This document shows positions 1-16,674 of a DNA stretch of 64,000 bases, one piece after another. The translations under genes and the position numbers were made by a program. This DNA comes from Flaccisagitta enflata. Lineage: Eukaryota > Chaetognatha > Sagittoidea > Aphragmophora. The notes under the pieces are model-generated. The model was not told where the DNA came from, made no database searches, and saw only the letters and a program-made list of their open reading frames with translations. The first letter of the stretch is position 1; each line of letters begins with the position of its first letter. The stretch spans positions 36,766,001 to 36,830,000 of the forward strand of contig OZ231126.1 of NCBI GenBank assembly GCA_965153355.1, in the 5' to 3' direction.

Positions 1-1653
<1,653 letters not shown>

Positions 1654-1780
1654 AACAAGGCCAAGTAGGCCAATAAGGTGCGACGTGTGGATCGTCGAAC
1701 GAATGCGTTACCGACAGACCGACCGACCGACCGACCGACGGACACAGCCAGTTATAGAGGTGCTTTGTCGCACCTAAAAA
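1654..1780 (+). mobile_element. Short hairpin-ended non-autonomous element, copy A
   Basis: Starts AACAAGGCC and ends CGCACCTAAAAA. The 5' arm AGGTGCGAC is complementary to GTCGCACCT near the 3' end, where the sequence also folds as the hairpin AGGTGC-tttgtc-GCACCT. A (GACC)n microsatellite sits in the middle. This layout (subterminal inverted repeats, central microsatellite, 3' stem-loop) is that of Helentron-associated elements such as Drosophila DINE-1; the assignment is inference. Near-identical copies lie at 16675 (same orientation) and 38485 (opposite). Confidence 0.75.
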
Positions 1781-1864
1781 GTAAGAAAGTGAAAAAGGAG
1801 GATGCATTTGATGCAATTCCTCATTAACCTTATTTTGATACATTTATTGTCTTATGAAAGTAAC

Positions 1865-2247
<383 letters not shown>

Positions 2248-2250
<3 letters not shown>

Positions 2251-4184
2251 GTATGAGAATGGTGCGCATGAACGACCCGCCATTTTTTTTCTTTTTACTT
2301 TTTGCCACGGATAATGTTGAGTTGAATGTTTTTTCCCTCTTTTTTTCCCTGTCTGAACAAGTTATTCATACCTAGTTCAATAGTCAAAATACATAAACAG
2401 ATATCGTTCCAGTCGTTATTGATTACTAAAGGGCGTCACCGCGTCAGTTTTGTTTAAACCCAAAACACAATCTAACTTGTAGTTACTAACCACCTTGTGC
2501 CCATGTCATATGCTTTAAGCGTCCCCATGTAAAAATGCTATGACCATAGATCACTGCAATAAGCTTTTGCGTTATTGATTAAATCGCGTTTTTAACCGTT
2601 TTTGTCTTTCCATAAATGTTGAGTCACGCCACGCCTCCAGTTGGTTGGTTGCTGCAGCTCTTTTGCTTTTCTTCACCTCGCTAAAGAGGAAGATAAGATT
2701 TCTCCCATTTCCATTTCCTTTGTTTTTTGCTTCCATTTCATCATCGAGAGTTTGAATGTGGAATTCATTGTGAATCATAAAGATAAAGTTGGTTCCCTTT
2801 ATTTCCATTCAAGACTGAAGCCGGCCATCGCATGCTTTTGGAGCAGCGGCTCCAAAAGTCGATGCCAGTGTTTCCTCAATCCTGATTCTTTTATTTTTCA
2901 TCTTTCAGCTATCAATTTTCCTAGTCTTTAGTTGCGGTCTTGCGGACACGCTGTTGTTCGGTTGGTTGATAGGTCGGTTGGTCCATCACAAAGTCATTTT
3001 ATGAGGTTTTCCGCTCCTGCTCACCTGTCATGTCAGCGGCAATGGTAACAGAGTATTCGGCCCTTGTTCTGTTTTGCTTTTTTTTCTTTCAGGAGGCCCG
3101 TAAGACACTTTCCATTCCATTAGTTTATTCTCTCTTGATTTTCAGATGATAGGCACACATGAGATAAAATGGATCTGACAAGATGATGCAAAAGTATCCA
3201 CAAATGTCAAGACGGGTATCGCTGGCTAGTCAAACGCCCTTTCTTCCCATACGACCATTTCGTCCTTCGCTCCTGAAAGAGTCCGGCCATTTCTGGGGAA
3301 TTCCTTTTCCTTCCTTTCTCTTCTTTAAGGATTCTCATTCTTCCTCCTTTGTCTTTTCTCATTTCCGCTCTCTTCTTCAGACTGTCTTTTTCTGACATTT
3401 TCTCTCTCTTTTTCTTCCTGTGTCTGTCTCCTTCTGTCTCCAGCAGTCTTTGGCCGTCTGACTAAAAATCTATCTTTTAGCTTATCTGTCCATCGGAAAA
3501 CTATTTTTTGATCTATGTATTTTTTTTTCTTTTCTCCTCTTTTCTTTTCTTCCTTTCTGTATCTAATCTGGTCGTTCTTTTCGATCATCTTCGTTGGTCT
3601 GTAATTAGGTCAGCAGCGCAAAATTTCCCTTTCATTTTTTCTTAACATCTTTATCTCGATATATACTCTATCTATTGAACATTTCCTGGCCTTTTCCATT
3701 TACCTGTCTGCCTACCCATCGTTCTGTCTCTTTCCTGGTCTTCTCATCTCCCTCTTTATCTTCGCTTTGTGAGACCCAAGACGAGCTTTCAATTTCTTTG
3801 TCTTAACATTCGGTTTTTCCTCCCATGTTCACCCATTTCTTTTCAATGAGTGTGGCTAAAAGATAGTATGGTTTTGTCTTAAGGCTTCTCTCCTAAACTC
3901 CTAATCTTTGCGTTGTGGAATGCGGTACATTGTGGTCTGATTTCCAACTAGGTCATGTTAACCATGGAATGACCGCCGGACAAGCGGAATTAGCTATAAG
4001 CCCCACTGAGATGAATTTTATTAATGCGCTCGGGATGATATTTCATGAAACATAAGACGTAGAGAAATGGATATTACAGACTGCTCTGTTTGTCTACCAA
4101 ACATAAGGAAATCGATTTGCGGTGATTTCCTACGGGGCCTTCTTTAATCTGTGTTCTTTTCCAAAAAGGCAAAAAAAAAAATCA
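2248..4184. other. Non-coding stretch, no gene seen
   Basis: About 1.9 kb of AT- and pyrimidine-rich sequence. Short open frames have no acceptor/donor pairing and no recognisable domain. The only recognisable item is a decayed hairpin-ended element at 2927-3070. Confidence 0.65.
2927..3070 (-). mobile_element. Decayed short hairpin-ended element, copy M
   Basis: Read on the - strand it has the same order of blocks as the better copies: an ACAAGGGCC-like start (GGCCCTTGT on +), a GCAGGAGCGGAAAA-like block, a CCAACC-rich microsatellite remnant and a GCAACTAAA end (TTTAGTTGC on +). Many differences, so an old copy. Confidence 0.45.
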
Positions 4185-4789
4185 TGACATACTATCTAGG
4201 AAATAGAAATCTTCCCACCTATGAATTCATGTCATTTATCTACATGATCACGTATATCTGTTGATTGCAAATGGATCAATGATAGATGTAGGCTCCCCCT
4301 GACTCAATTATCACCGCCAATGGCCGGTTCAGCAATTTGTAAAGTATCAGGAGGTACTTTGGAGTGATGGCTTCCAGCCTTTTTCCATGAAACAAATTTT
4401 TTCCTCCTTTTTATCTTTGAGTGATCATAACTTTTAAACGGCTGGACTGAATTTGTTGCGCAAAAAAGGAAAAAGATGCCCCTTGAAAAACTCTTCATTT
4501 TGGCCACCAATTTTTTGTCAATTGATCAAAAAACAACGGAGATATTTAACTTTGAATGGATAAGACTTACTGTAAAAAATTCAAATTAAGAAATCTTCAA
4601 ATGGAATGATTTCATTCAAATTAAGATAACTTCTAAACCCAATGAGATAGCAGGATGCGGTTTGCGTAGATGGCTTGCAAATTCGAAGAGCTTCATTTTA
4701 GTCACCAATTTTTTCTTAGTCAGATGATTTTCACAAGAGTTATAGACTGAAACGTGCGGGAAGATTTCTATTTCCTAGATAGTATGTCA
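4185..4789. mobile_element. MITE with about 32-bp terminal inverted repeats
   Basis: The left end TGACATACTATCTAGGAAAT and the matching right end ATTTCCTAGATAGTATGTCA are exact inverted repeats, and the match continues to about 32 bases through the AGAAATCTTCCC / GGGAAGATTTCT segment. The 605-bp interior is AT-rich with no transposase frame. No target-site duplication is obvious. A non-autonomous cut-and-paste element is the simplest reading. Confidence 0.8.
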
Positions 4790-4938
4790 GGAATAACGAA
4801 AACAAGAAAAAAACATATTTGTCCTTCAGATGATATTTTCAAAGAAAACATGGGAAATAGAAATGAAAAAGAATCTCTTTTTGCCGTTGAAGTTAATACG
4901 TATGATATTCGAATATATTTTCTGTTCTCTTTCAACAG

Positions 4939-5156
4939 TTACCGAATATCGTTCTTTCGAATCTGTGCCCTTAACAGAAAATATCATCATTTATTACGAA
5001 AGCTATCATGGCTGGGAGGAATGGAATTTCCCTGCCTTTACCGTTGCCCTAGCCAAGTTTTCCTCGTTTCCCCCGATTTTGCCTACCCTAGGCTCGTTAG
5101 TGGCGTTGATGTTGTTTGGAACAACGGCCATAACGGGAATATCGCATGATGCTTAA
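4939..5156 (+). CDS. Candidate alternative exon with a membrane segment
   Basis: A strong acceptor (TCTTTCAACAG) opens a phase-1 frame of 71 codons ending in TAA at 5154-5156. The phase matches the acceptors at 9134 and 13693. Toward its end is a hydrophobic stretch reading PTLGSLVALMLFGTTAITGI, which resembles the confirmed-looking membrane exon at 9134 ([13 protein letters not shown]) in the SLVAL core and the F-G that follows. It could be a duplicated, mutually exclusive membrane exon, or a chance open frame. A GTTAGT at about 5096 could serve as a donor instead of reading to the stop. No poly(A) signal precedes the retrotransposon at 5229. Confidence 0.3.
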
Positions 5157-5228
5157 GTGGATGAACATCCGCTTTTTTGCGTCTTCTAACGTCTTTGAGC
5201 AGCTTCTTGGTGGAGGGAAAGAAGAAGG

Positions 5229-6880
5229 AGAGGAAGAAGAAGAAGAAGAAGAAGAAGTAGAGTAGAGTAGAGTAGAGAGTTAGCGCCCCTAGACAGACCG
5301 TACAGGTCCGATGGCGGGGGCCTCGTTGCTTGTTTGAGGTTGCGCGAAGGTGATTTTTGCGTTTCCACTTTTCCGTCTCACTTTCGATTCATCTGTCCTC
5401 GCGCGTTCGGGTTTGGTTTTCAGACCATTCGTCATACGCATTCTTGAACGCATTCACGCTGTCTTTTTCTTTTACCCATTCTGGGATTTTGTTCCATTCT
5501 TTAGCTACTCTTAAGCGGTACGAGTTCTTTCTTGATTCAAGCCTCGCCGATTCGCTCTTCATCACATATTGCCGTCTCCTCTCTCCTTTGTCCGTCACCA
5601 TAGTGTTGCTCCTGGTTGGCCTTGCATTTTCTGCTTCAAACGTGAACCATTTGTCCGTCTGAACTCTGCTGAATCCTTTTATCACTTTGAATGCCTGAAT
5701 AGCATCTCCTCTCTCCCTTCTTTTTTCAAGCGTTGTTAGACCCACGTCTTTTAACTTCTCCTCGTAGTTAGCCCCCTTTACGTCAGAGATCATTCGCACA
5801 AGTCGCTCTTGTACTTTCTCTAGCTGTTTTTTGTCCTTTTCCAACCATGGACTCCACGCCGAGGACGCATTTTCCAGCTTCGGTCTCACAAATGTCTTGT
5901 ATAGCGGCACCAGGTGATCTTTTTTTCTGTAGTGAAAGGCCCGTTGTATTTGCCCCAATGCAAAGTTGGCGGATTTTGCTGCGGTGGCGCATTGCTTCCC
6001 TGGTTTCATATTTGATTCCACGAAAATGCCGAGGTCCTTTTCATCCTTTTCCTCCTTCAGCGCCTTTCCATCCATATAATACTCCTTCCTTGGATTATTA
6101 TGGTCAACGTGTATTATCTTACACTTTTCAACGTTGAATGACATTTTCCATTTGTCCGCCCACTCCACCAAGTTGTCAATTATCTTTTGCATTTTTTCGC
6201 AGTCTTCCTCTGTCTCGATCGTCGTCGCTACTTTGGTATCGTCGGCAAACATTCGTATCAGGGCATCCAAAACTACTCTTCTGATATCGTCGATGAAGAT
6301 ATCAAAGAGTGTTCCTCCTAGCACAGACCCTTGCACAACACTACTTAGCACTTCCACCCAGTCAGAGAACTTGTCGTCCACTCTGACCCTTTGCCGTCTT
6401 CCCATCAACCAGTTTTTTAGCCATGCAAGAATTTTTCCTCCTATACCAATGTTCTCCAATTTTTTTATCAGTCTCCTGTGACAGACTTTGTCGAAGGCCT
6501 TTGAAAAGTCAAGGTAGACTATATCAAAGGCTTTGCCTTCATCCATCCATTTTGTTGTGACATCCAGAAATTCTATCAGGTTTGTCTGGGTAGACCTGCC
6601 TGCTCGGAATCCATGCTGTTCATCAGACAGATGGCCATTTTTTTCCACGTATTCCATCAAAGCGTTTTTTACTAGCCGCTCCATCAATTTTCCAGCAATA
6701 ACCGTCAAACTAACCGGTCGGTAGTTTGCAGGATCCGCCTTACTTCCTTTTTTGAAGATTGGTGTCACTTCCGCGTCTCGCCAGTCATCCGGAATTACTC
6801 CATCGTCCATCGATTGCCGAAATAGTATAGCTAAAGGAATCTTAATTTCTTCCTTAAGCTCCTTTAGCACTCTTGCTGGG
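5229..6880 (-). mobile_element. CR1/Jockey-like non-LTR retrotransposon, 5'-truncated
   Basis: The element lies on the - strand. Its 5' end is cut off directly at a (AAAAAG)n microsatellite at 6884, so the endonuclease domain is missing. After the stop at 5389 there is a short 3' region that ends in TCTAC repeats followed by (TTC)n, as is usual for CR1/L2-type tails made of short tandem repeats. The element sits between two simple repeats, so target-site duplications cannot be judged. Confidence 0.85.
5389..6880 (-). CDS. Reverse transcriptase fragment of the CR1-like element
   Basis: About 497 codons without an internal stop, in an element that copies its RNA into DNA at the target site. 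Visible reverse-transcriptase blocks in order: NYRPVSL, the HGFRAGRST block, motif A YLDFSKAFDKV with the first catalytic Asp, motif B QGSVLGGTLF, motif C RMFADDTKV with the catalytic Asp pair, then KDLGIFVES and the LYKTFVRPKLENASSAW thumb-side block. Motif B reads VVQGSVLGG where the family normally has PQGSVLGP, so two usual prolines are lost, which suggests decay although the frame is open. The poly-Phe sequence in front of it is translated microsatellite, not protein. There is no endonuclease domain and no start codon of its own. Confidence 0.88.
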
Positions 6881-6883
6881 TAG

Positions 6884-7089
6884 TAGAAGAAGAAGAAGAA
6901 AAAGAAAAAGAAAAAGAAAAAGAAAAAGAAAAAGAAAAAGAAAAAGAAAAAGTAGAAGAAAAAGAAAAAGAAAAAGAAAAAGAAAAAGAAAAAGAAAAAG
7001 AAAAAGAAAAAGAAAAAGAAAAAGAAGAAGAAGTAGAAGAAAAAGACTAAGAAAAAGAAAAAGAAAAAGAAAAAGAAAAAGAAGAAGAC
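6884..7089. repeat. (AAAAAG)n microsatellite
   Basis: About 200 bases of imperfect hexanucleotide AAAAAG with AAG patches, abutting the truncated 5' end of the retrotransposon. Confidence 0.95.
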
Positions 7090-7876
7090 GTAGGAAATAA
7101 AAGCTAGCAAAAGGGGGAATCGGATATTCACGCCTTAGATTACGCGAACGTGTGAAGTCGTAAATTGTGCACGCAATACACACTGGTATAAATGAAAGAA
7201 TGGCACATGCCGAAAGAATGGTACATGTCCATCGTTAGCCTCATCAGCGCATTGACGCACGCAAGTAGGTGCACATGTGAGTATGTGAGCTTGAGTGTCC
7301 ATGATATGTGCGTAGGTGAACGTAGCCTACTTTTATTCTTTCCTGTTTAGCCTGTTTGCGATTAAATGTCTGTCAGGTTCCGCCTATCGGCCATTTTGTG
7401 CCAGCCCCAAGTAGCCATCTACAAATACAACATTCTGTCTGAATAGAAATGGATTCGGGGGGGGGGAGTCCAACTGGTTAGATCGTCCTTTTAACTTATG
7501 ATATATGAAAATTTATTCCAGATATCGACGCGATACAATCAAGCATTTTCCCAATCCTGTCTAAGCTACAAAAGTTCTTGTCTATCATTTCTTGTTTGTA
7601 CAAACATTTTGCTTTTCTTCTTCTTCTTCTTCTTCTTCTTCTTCTTCTTCTTCTTCTTCTTCTTCTTCTTCTTCTTCTTCTTCTTCTTCTTCTTCTTCTT
7701 CTCCGTCTTCTTCTTCTTCTTCTTCTTCTTCTTTTTCTTCTTCTTCTTCCTTTTCTTTCTAGTCTTCTTCGTCCTCTTCTTTCCTCTAATCTTCTACTTT
7801 TACCTCTACCCATTTTTGTTTCCCAATTTTATACGACCCACCCTCTCTTCTCTCAACTTTTCCCTTTCTCTTTTTG

Positions 7877-7964
<88 letters not shown>

Positions 7965-8332
7965 ATTGGCAATTCGCTTTTTTTTTTCTGGTCCGTTGTT
8001 GCGCCTCATTGCGCTCAATCTGCTTTTCAAGTCACAGTCACGCAAATTAATCTCTCGTTATATATTAGAGGCTTTAGGACCGGTTTGCTTTTGATATCCC
8101 TTCTAGTTCCGACCTCCGCCACCATTCTGTATCGCGTGCTGCGGCTTCAAAGCCACACTCTTAAGTCGTCAGAATGAGAAGATCTTTTTTCTTTATATCA
8201 GCGGGTGAAGGCAAAGGGGAGAATAATGATTTTTGTAAAGGAAATGAAAAGGATTACTGCGTATACTTAGAGCTCCCTCACTCCCAGATATTGACACCAT
8301 TCGAGTAAAATACTGAGAAAAACAGCAGCAGC

Positions 8333-8411
<79 letters not shown>

Positions 8412-8413
8412 GC

Positions 8414-8459
<46 letters not shown>

Positions 8460-8941
8460 TTGACGTATCAAAGAAATTTTATGATTTGTGATGACATGGA
8501 TTAACCTGCAGATAAGTCAACTGAGTCTTTCTGACTGTGTGAAAGTGCAAAGAAATGACAAAGTAATCATATCATCTTTGTTTCTTTAAGAAAGACTGGT
8601 TGTAGGTCATTACGTCTTTTTGTCATCAAAGATCAGTGCATCATCCTACCTTATCACAGGTCGTTGTGTCTCTTTTTTGTTGTTTTACTCATTTTGCCCC
8701 AGTTTTACCTTCGGGTTATCATTTTTTGGCGGCTATCGAAGAATCTCTCACGCTGATTTTTTGGCCCAGAACGACCAAATTTTCAAATGCCATTCTCCGA
8801 TACTCGACCTTTTTTTTTGCCTCCTCGTCTCTCCTTTGGTTGTTGTTTTATCTATTCTTTGCCTGTAGGTATTTTTGGAAACAAATGCCAATAACTTATA
8901 AATATTTTTTTTGTCATCTCAACCCTCACTCCATCCCCATG
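7090..8941. other. Non-coding stretch dominated by microsatellites
   Basis: Holds (TTC)n at 7613-7759, (CT)n at 7878-7966 and a (CAA)n tract at 8322-8459. Sequence between them shows no exon with plausible splice sites. A poly-Cys or poly-Leu frame over 8280-8460 is only the repeat. Confidence 0.8.
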
Positions 8942-9119
<178 letters not shown>

Positions 9120-9133
9120 CCAACCACTAACAG

Positions 9134-9277
9134 GGGCGGTGACAGCGACGTCGACGCCGTCTACTTCGACTCCTCCTCACGCTCTTCTTCTTCCTGTGAT
9201 TATTGTTTCCCTCGTCGCCCTGTTAGCCTTCGGTATTTTGTGCCTTCTCTACAAACGACGTTGGAAGTCTTCCAAAG
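9134..9277 (+). CDS. Membrane-spanning exon of a type I receptor-like protein
   Basis: The exon follows the acceptor CCACTAACAG and ends at AAAG|GTAGGA. It enters and leaves in phase 1 (144 bases, symmetric). It encodes a Ser/Thr/Pro-rich stalk, a hydrophobic helix ([18 protein letters not shown]) and a basic stop-transfer sequence (YKRRWKSSK). By the positive-inside rule the stalk is outside and the KRRWK end is cytoplasmic. Upstream exons, presumably extracellular, must lie to the left of the window or be unrecognised. The next exon (9515) continues the frame as a Gln-rich tail. Because the acceptor phase equals that of the FN3 exon at 13693, this may be an alternative C-terminus of the multi-FN3 gene. 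Confidence 0.8.
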
Positions 9278-9327
9278 GTAGGAAAAATGGGACAGTCTGC
9301 CATTTTTTAGATATCCAGAGACGTGTG

Positions 9328-9508
<181 letters not shown>

Positions 9509-9514
9509 CATTAG

Positions 9515-9538
9515 GGCTACAAGCCGATGATTTCTATC

Positions 9539-9628
<90 letters not shown>

Positions 9629-9661
9629 TACATCAACAACAATTACATCAACAATATTGCA
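9515..9661 (+). CDS. Poly-Gln cytoplasmic-tail exon (3' end uncertain)
   Basis: After the acceptor TTTCATTAG the frame left by the membrane exon gives GLQADDFY followed by 30 consecutive CAA (Gln) codons and a short LHQQQLHQQYC block. The pure CAA run makes this protein segment prone to length change. A weak donor (TGCA|GTATCA) at 9661 would leave one base, which fits the phase of the terminal exon at 17487. If that donor is not used, the frame stays open to a stop at 9787-9789, and a possible AATAAA lies at 10218-10223. The exon start is well supported; the end is a guess. Confidence 0.55.
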
Positions 9662-9816
9662 GTATCAATGTCAATTCATTTCATGACCACAGAGTTCATA
9701 TCCATCATTTAGTAACGCTTGCAAAACACAAAGCGACGACGACGCTCTTTTTTACTGCCTGTATGTTTAAGGGAGCGTACGCTAATTGATTTTGACTTCT
9801 GATTATACATCTTCAC

Positions 9817-10032
9817 TTTTAGTTGCGGACACGCAACTCTATAAGAGGCTTTGTCCGTCCGTCGGTCCGTCGGTCCGTCGGTCCGTCGGTCCGTGGACAC
9901 GAGTCGAAAAGTGAGGAAATGAGCGTTTTAGATGCTTTTTGTGCAGGTGAGTGGGGGACTTGTGGTGTGGATTGAGGTTGGATGCCCCTGCCCACCTGTC
10001 CGCAACTGATGGCCGTGTATCCGGCCTTGTTT
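9817..10032 (-). mobile_element. Short hairpin-ended element, copy F
   Basis: On the - strand it begins AACAAGGCCGGATACACGGC. The 5' arm GTTGCGGACA pairs with TGTCCGCAAC at the other end, and the 3' end folds as AGTTGCG-tgtc-CGCAACT followed by AAAA. The centre is a (GGACCGAC)n microsatellite. The arm sequence differs from copy A, but both sides changed together. Confidence 0.75.
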
Positions 10033-10328
10033 TTTTATGTCGCCTGATTCTTTTTTTAAATTATAGTGTCATGGACCGGTTGTAATTTTTTTTTCTTTTT
10101 TTTTTTTTCTTTTTGAAACTCGGTATTACACAAAGTCTGAATTGTTTATTGTCATTCGTGCGTGATCCGGCGTGTCTCCTCTGGTTGTTTGATATAGGAT
10201 CAAAACAGAGAATTCTGAATAAAGGCCTTCCGACTTGATTTGAATCGAGAGTGAGGTAAAATTGGAGCATTAGAAGTCTGATGATCTGGTTACCTTGTCA
10301 TATATAGAAGGGTCGATACGACCTAGAT

Positions 10329-10382
<54 letters not shown>

Positions 10383-10505
10383 GTTTAACTTATAACGAAA
10401 CAACAACAAGCAGGTGTTACTGATACACTTAACCTTTTATTTCGATATTTTGTTTTGAAGAATACAAAAGGTTCTCTGTTGATTTTCATACAGATGTCAA
10501 CTAAA
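10033..10505. other. Non-coding stretch with (GA)n
   Basis: AT-rich, with a possible AATAAA at 10218 and (GA)n at 10331-10379. No exon seen. Confidence 0.6.
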
Positions 10506-10605
10506 AACAAGGCCGGATACACGACTACCCGAGTCGTGTGCGGGTGGGTTGGCGTAATGAAAAAGACTACAAAGGCATCTAGGCAGGGGCAGTACACGCG
10601 ATTTA
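10506..10605 (+). mobile_element. Decayed short hairpin-ended element, copy K
   Basis: Begins AACAAGGCCGGATACACGAC like copies E and F and contains the GGCAGGGGCAGTA block, but the microsatellite and 3' hairpin have eroded. Confidence 0.45.
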
Positions 10606-13450
<2,845 letters not shown>

Positions 13451-13692
13451 GCTTCCCTTCCATCCAAACCTTCCGAGTATCATTCAGCCCTTCCGAGTAG
13501 CGGCGCTACTCGCTACTACAAGATGTACAGGTCTGGATGTACAGTATTTTATCGTTTGATCTGTCTCTGGCTCTCAGACAAGGGGTATTTTTGTCAGAAT
13601 GTCACTTTTCTTGGCGTGAGACAAGAGTGCATGATATCATAGCTGTACTTATTTTCCTGATCTGTTATGATATTTCCCCCCTTTTTTTGCAG

Positions 13693-13841
13693 TTCCCAAA
13701 TCTCCCTCAAACGTCCACGTCTCGTCGTCCTCCATCAACACCCTGACAGTGCAATGGGCGCCGCCATATTCGCCTGATGTCGAAAACAGATTTATTTATT
13801 CCTACGAAGTTACTTATTATCCAGTCGGCATGACCTATAAG
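13693..13841 (+). CDS. FN3 domain 1, N-terminal half
   Basis: Acceptor TTTTTTTGCAG, phase 1; donor AAG|GTAATA, phase 0. The 49 complete codons start PKSPSNVHV, carry SSINTLTVQW with the core Trp of strand B, and end SYEVTYYPVG, the usual strand C of an FN3 domain. The second half is 13.8 kb away at 27603. The terminal exon of the membrane form (17487) lies inside that intron. Confidence 0.85.
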
Positions 13842-15328
13842 GTAATAACAGATACTTAAGCATGTGCCGATATACAACTAACACAAACTTGGAATTGAAA
13901 TAACCTTTACCGTCACTTTTATAACGGCCAACCATGTGCATGAATGTCGTCGTATTTCGTGTGTACTTCCGTGTATGAAGCTGGTAGACTTAGGGCGGGG
14001 GAAATAGACGACCGGAAAACCGAACAATATATGATGCAAAAAATAAAAACCCGAGAAATAAAAACTGGAACCAAATGGAAATGCTGTCAACGTTTCAAAC
14101 CGCTTACTGAAATCTACCAGAGTCAACCCAACGCATGACCTATGCTCTATGTAGATCTGAAATTTTGCACAATTCGAAATTTGGGTTGCGTAACAACGTT
14201 TTTTTATTTGTCATTGGCAACGATTATCTGTCAATATGTCTGCCTGTTTTTTCGGTCCGTTATTCGATTTGTTGATCTGAAACATTATTTGAATGACTCA
14301 GGCTAAATTGGCCTCCTTTTTTTTACTTAAATGAATTTTGGGAATGTTGTGAAATCAACGCGCCGTAAATCTGTGATTCATGTTGGTTTTGGATTGTGTA
14401 AAATTTCAGACCTCCCCGGTCTCGATGTTGTGCTACTGCATTATTTATCATTGTCGTTTCATTTGATAAAATGAAATAAAAGGGCCTCAATGAGGACTTG
14501 TCATTCTAACTAAATTGGTTGAAAAGCGAGTGTTGTTCAATTAGGCGGAAATGTCTTTGTTTTAATTACGTACGATCGCTGACGACAAAAGCATTATATT
14601 ATACCTTATTAGTACCATCATGCCATTAAACATGCTGACACATGCAAAAGCATCAACTTTGAAAAAGAGATACAACAAATTGAGTTTTATACCTCAAATG
14701 AGCTGCATGAAAGATTTTTTTAAAAGATGTTCAAAATGAGACCAATCTGTAGTTATTGTAGAGGAACGAAAGATGGTTCATGTCGGTAAACAAGGGTCGG
14801 AACATTTTCGTCTTAGTTTCGCTGTTTGCAGAGGAATCCCCGCTCCTCATTAAGCGCGAGAATTTTTTTTTTTTAATCGCAAGAAAATACTTGATCCGGA
14901 AACTATTTGTTACCATTCCCGTAATCTTCAACAAACTAAGTTCAAGAGTGGATGATTGCGTTTGGCGCAATCGACATTTTGGGGAAGAAAACCGCATCGA
15001 ACGAACTGATACACTCTGGACAGCCATGAATTGGAGGAAGCGGAAGCTGACAATACTGTTTCTGCAACAATAAATTGTTATTTAAGTTACCGAAAGTAAT
15101 CCGAATCATCATCGCGTCAGCCCAATGGTCTGGGTCATCAGTTCGTCTGTTCATCTCGTTATGTGGACGCTTTAGATCGTCTAGACAAACTCGCTGTTAC
15201 GAATAGAGGGGAAGTCACAAAGAGACGATGAAAACTAAGCACCCCATGACTAACTTCTGAGAAAAGTAAGTCCGCGTCCACTGAAGAAAGAGATAGAAAT
15301 ATTAACAGAACAGAGAAAGAGAAAAGAT

Positions 15329-15373
<45 letters not shown>

Positions 15374-15728
15374 AAGAGACAGACACGGGCATGCAATTTT
15401 TACAATATCGTCGCTAGGTACCGTCATTGTTTGGAGAAAAAAAAGTAGCCGTGGGATGTGCGTCACATTTGATCGGAAGACTCTAGCAAACGAAGGCCAA
15501 GGAGAAAAGATGACAGGTAGGAGACTTGCTAAGCCGTTGAGGCGCGTGTATATAATATTACTATATATGCATGTATATATACGTGTACATATACGTGCTC
15601 ATGCACACTTGTGTGTGTTTTTGCTTGCTTGTGTGCGTGCTTTTGCGTGCATGCTTGTGTGTGCGCGCTTGTGTGTGTGCGTGCTTGTGTGTGTGTGCGT
15701 GTGAGCGTGTGTGAGTGAGAGAGAGACA

Positions 15729-15802
<74 letters not shown>

Positions 15803-16118
15803 AACAGGAAGAGTCAGAAAGAGACAATCATCGATAGTAAATTGCATGTTAGAAATGATATAATAAATTTTTGTTACACTAAAAAGACTACAACATCCAC
15901 TATTATATTAGGCACCGCGCGGTCATGGCGTTTATGAAGTTGGCAATGAAATACATCTGGGGAACAAATATTTGATCGACGATATTCGATCGGAAGATTC
16001 AAGCAGTAAATTGCAAAGAGAAACGCTGGAGAAGTAAAACATTTCTTACCCTGTTCAGGTGTATGTGCAAGCGTGCGTGTGTGTGCGCATGTGTGTGCGT
16101 GTGCGTGTACGTGTGCGT

Positions 16119-16161
<43 letters not shown>

Positions 16162-16198
16162 TTAGTGTTAATGGTGCGAGTATGGGTGAGGAAGAGAG

Positions 16199-16270
<72 letters not shown>

Positions 16271-16443
16271 CGAGAGAGCGAGAGAGAGAGAGCGAGAGAG
16301 AGCGAGAGAGCAAGAGAGAGAGCGAGCGAGAGAGCAAGAGAGCGAGAGAGCGAGCGAGAGAGTGAGAGAGACAAAGAGAGAGAGACAGAGAAAGAGAGAC
16401 AGAGAGAGAGAGAGAGAAAGAGAGACAGAGAGAGACAAACACG

Positions 16444-16528
<85 letters not shown>

Positions 16529-16674
16529 GAGATAAAGAATGATATAGATATATTGTTGTCATGGTGAATCTTCACTAGGTACCGCGCGATACTGTCAAAG
16601 CAACGACGTTGGCAAAAAGTAGGCGCAGGACGTTAGACTCAATCGGAAGATTGGAGCAGACAAAGCGCTGAAAG
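13842..16674. other. Intronic stretch with microsatellites
   Basis: Holds (GA)n at 15331-15369, (AAAG)n at 15727-15803 and a compound (GT)n/(GA)n/(CA)n block at 16061-16527. No exon recognised between them. Confidence 0.7.
16061..16527. repeat. Compound (GT)n-(GA)n-(CA)n microsatellite
   Basis: GT/GC-alternating sequence, then about 240 bases of GA with GAGC and GACA variants, then about 85 bases of CA. The GT and CA ends are complementary. Confidence 0.95.

Noticed and set aside
7498-8177. Two frames of about 198 codons rich in Phe, Leu and Ser
   Set aside because: Translated (TTC)n and (CT)n with no splice context.
8620-8868. Hydrophobic frame upstream of the membrane exon
   Set aside because: Pyrimidine-rich intronic DNA gives Phe/Leu-rich frames by chance; no acceptor/donor pair fits.
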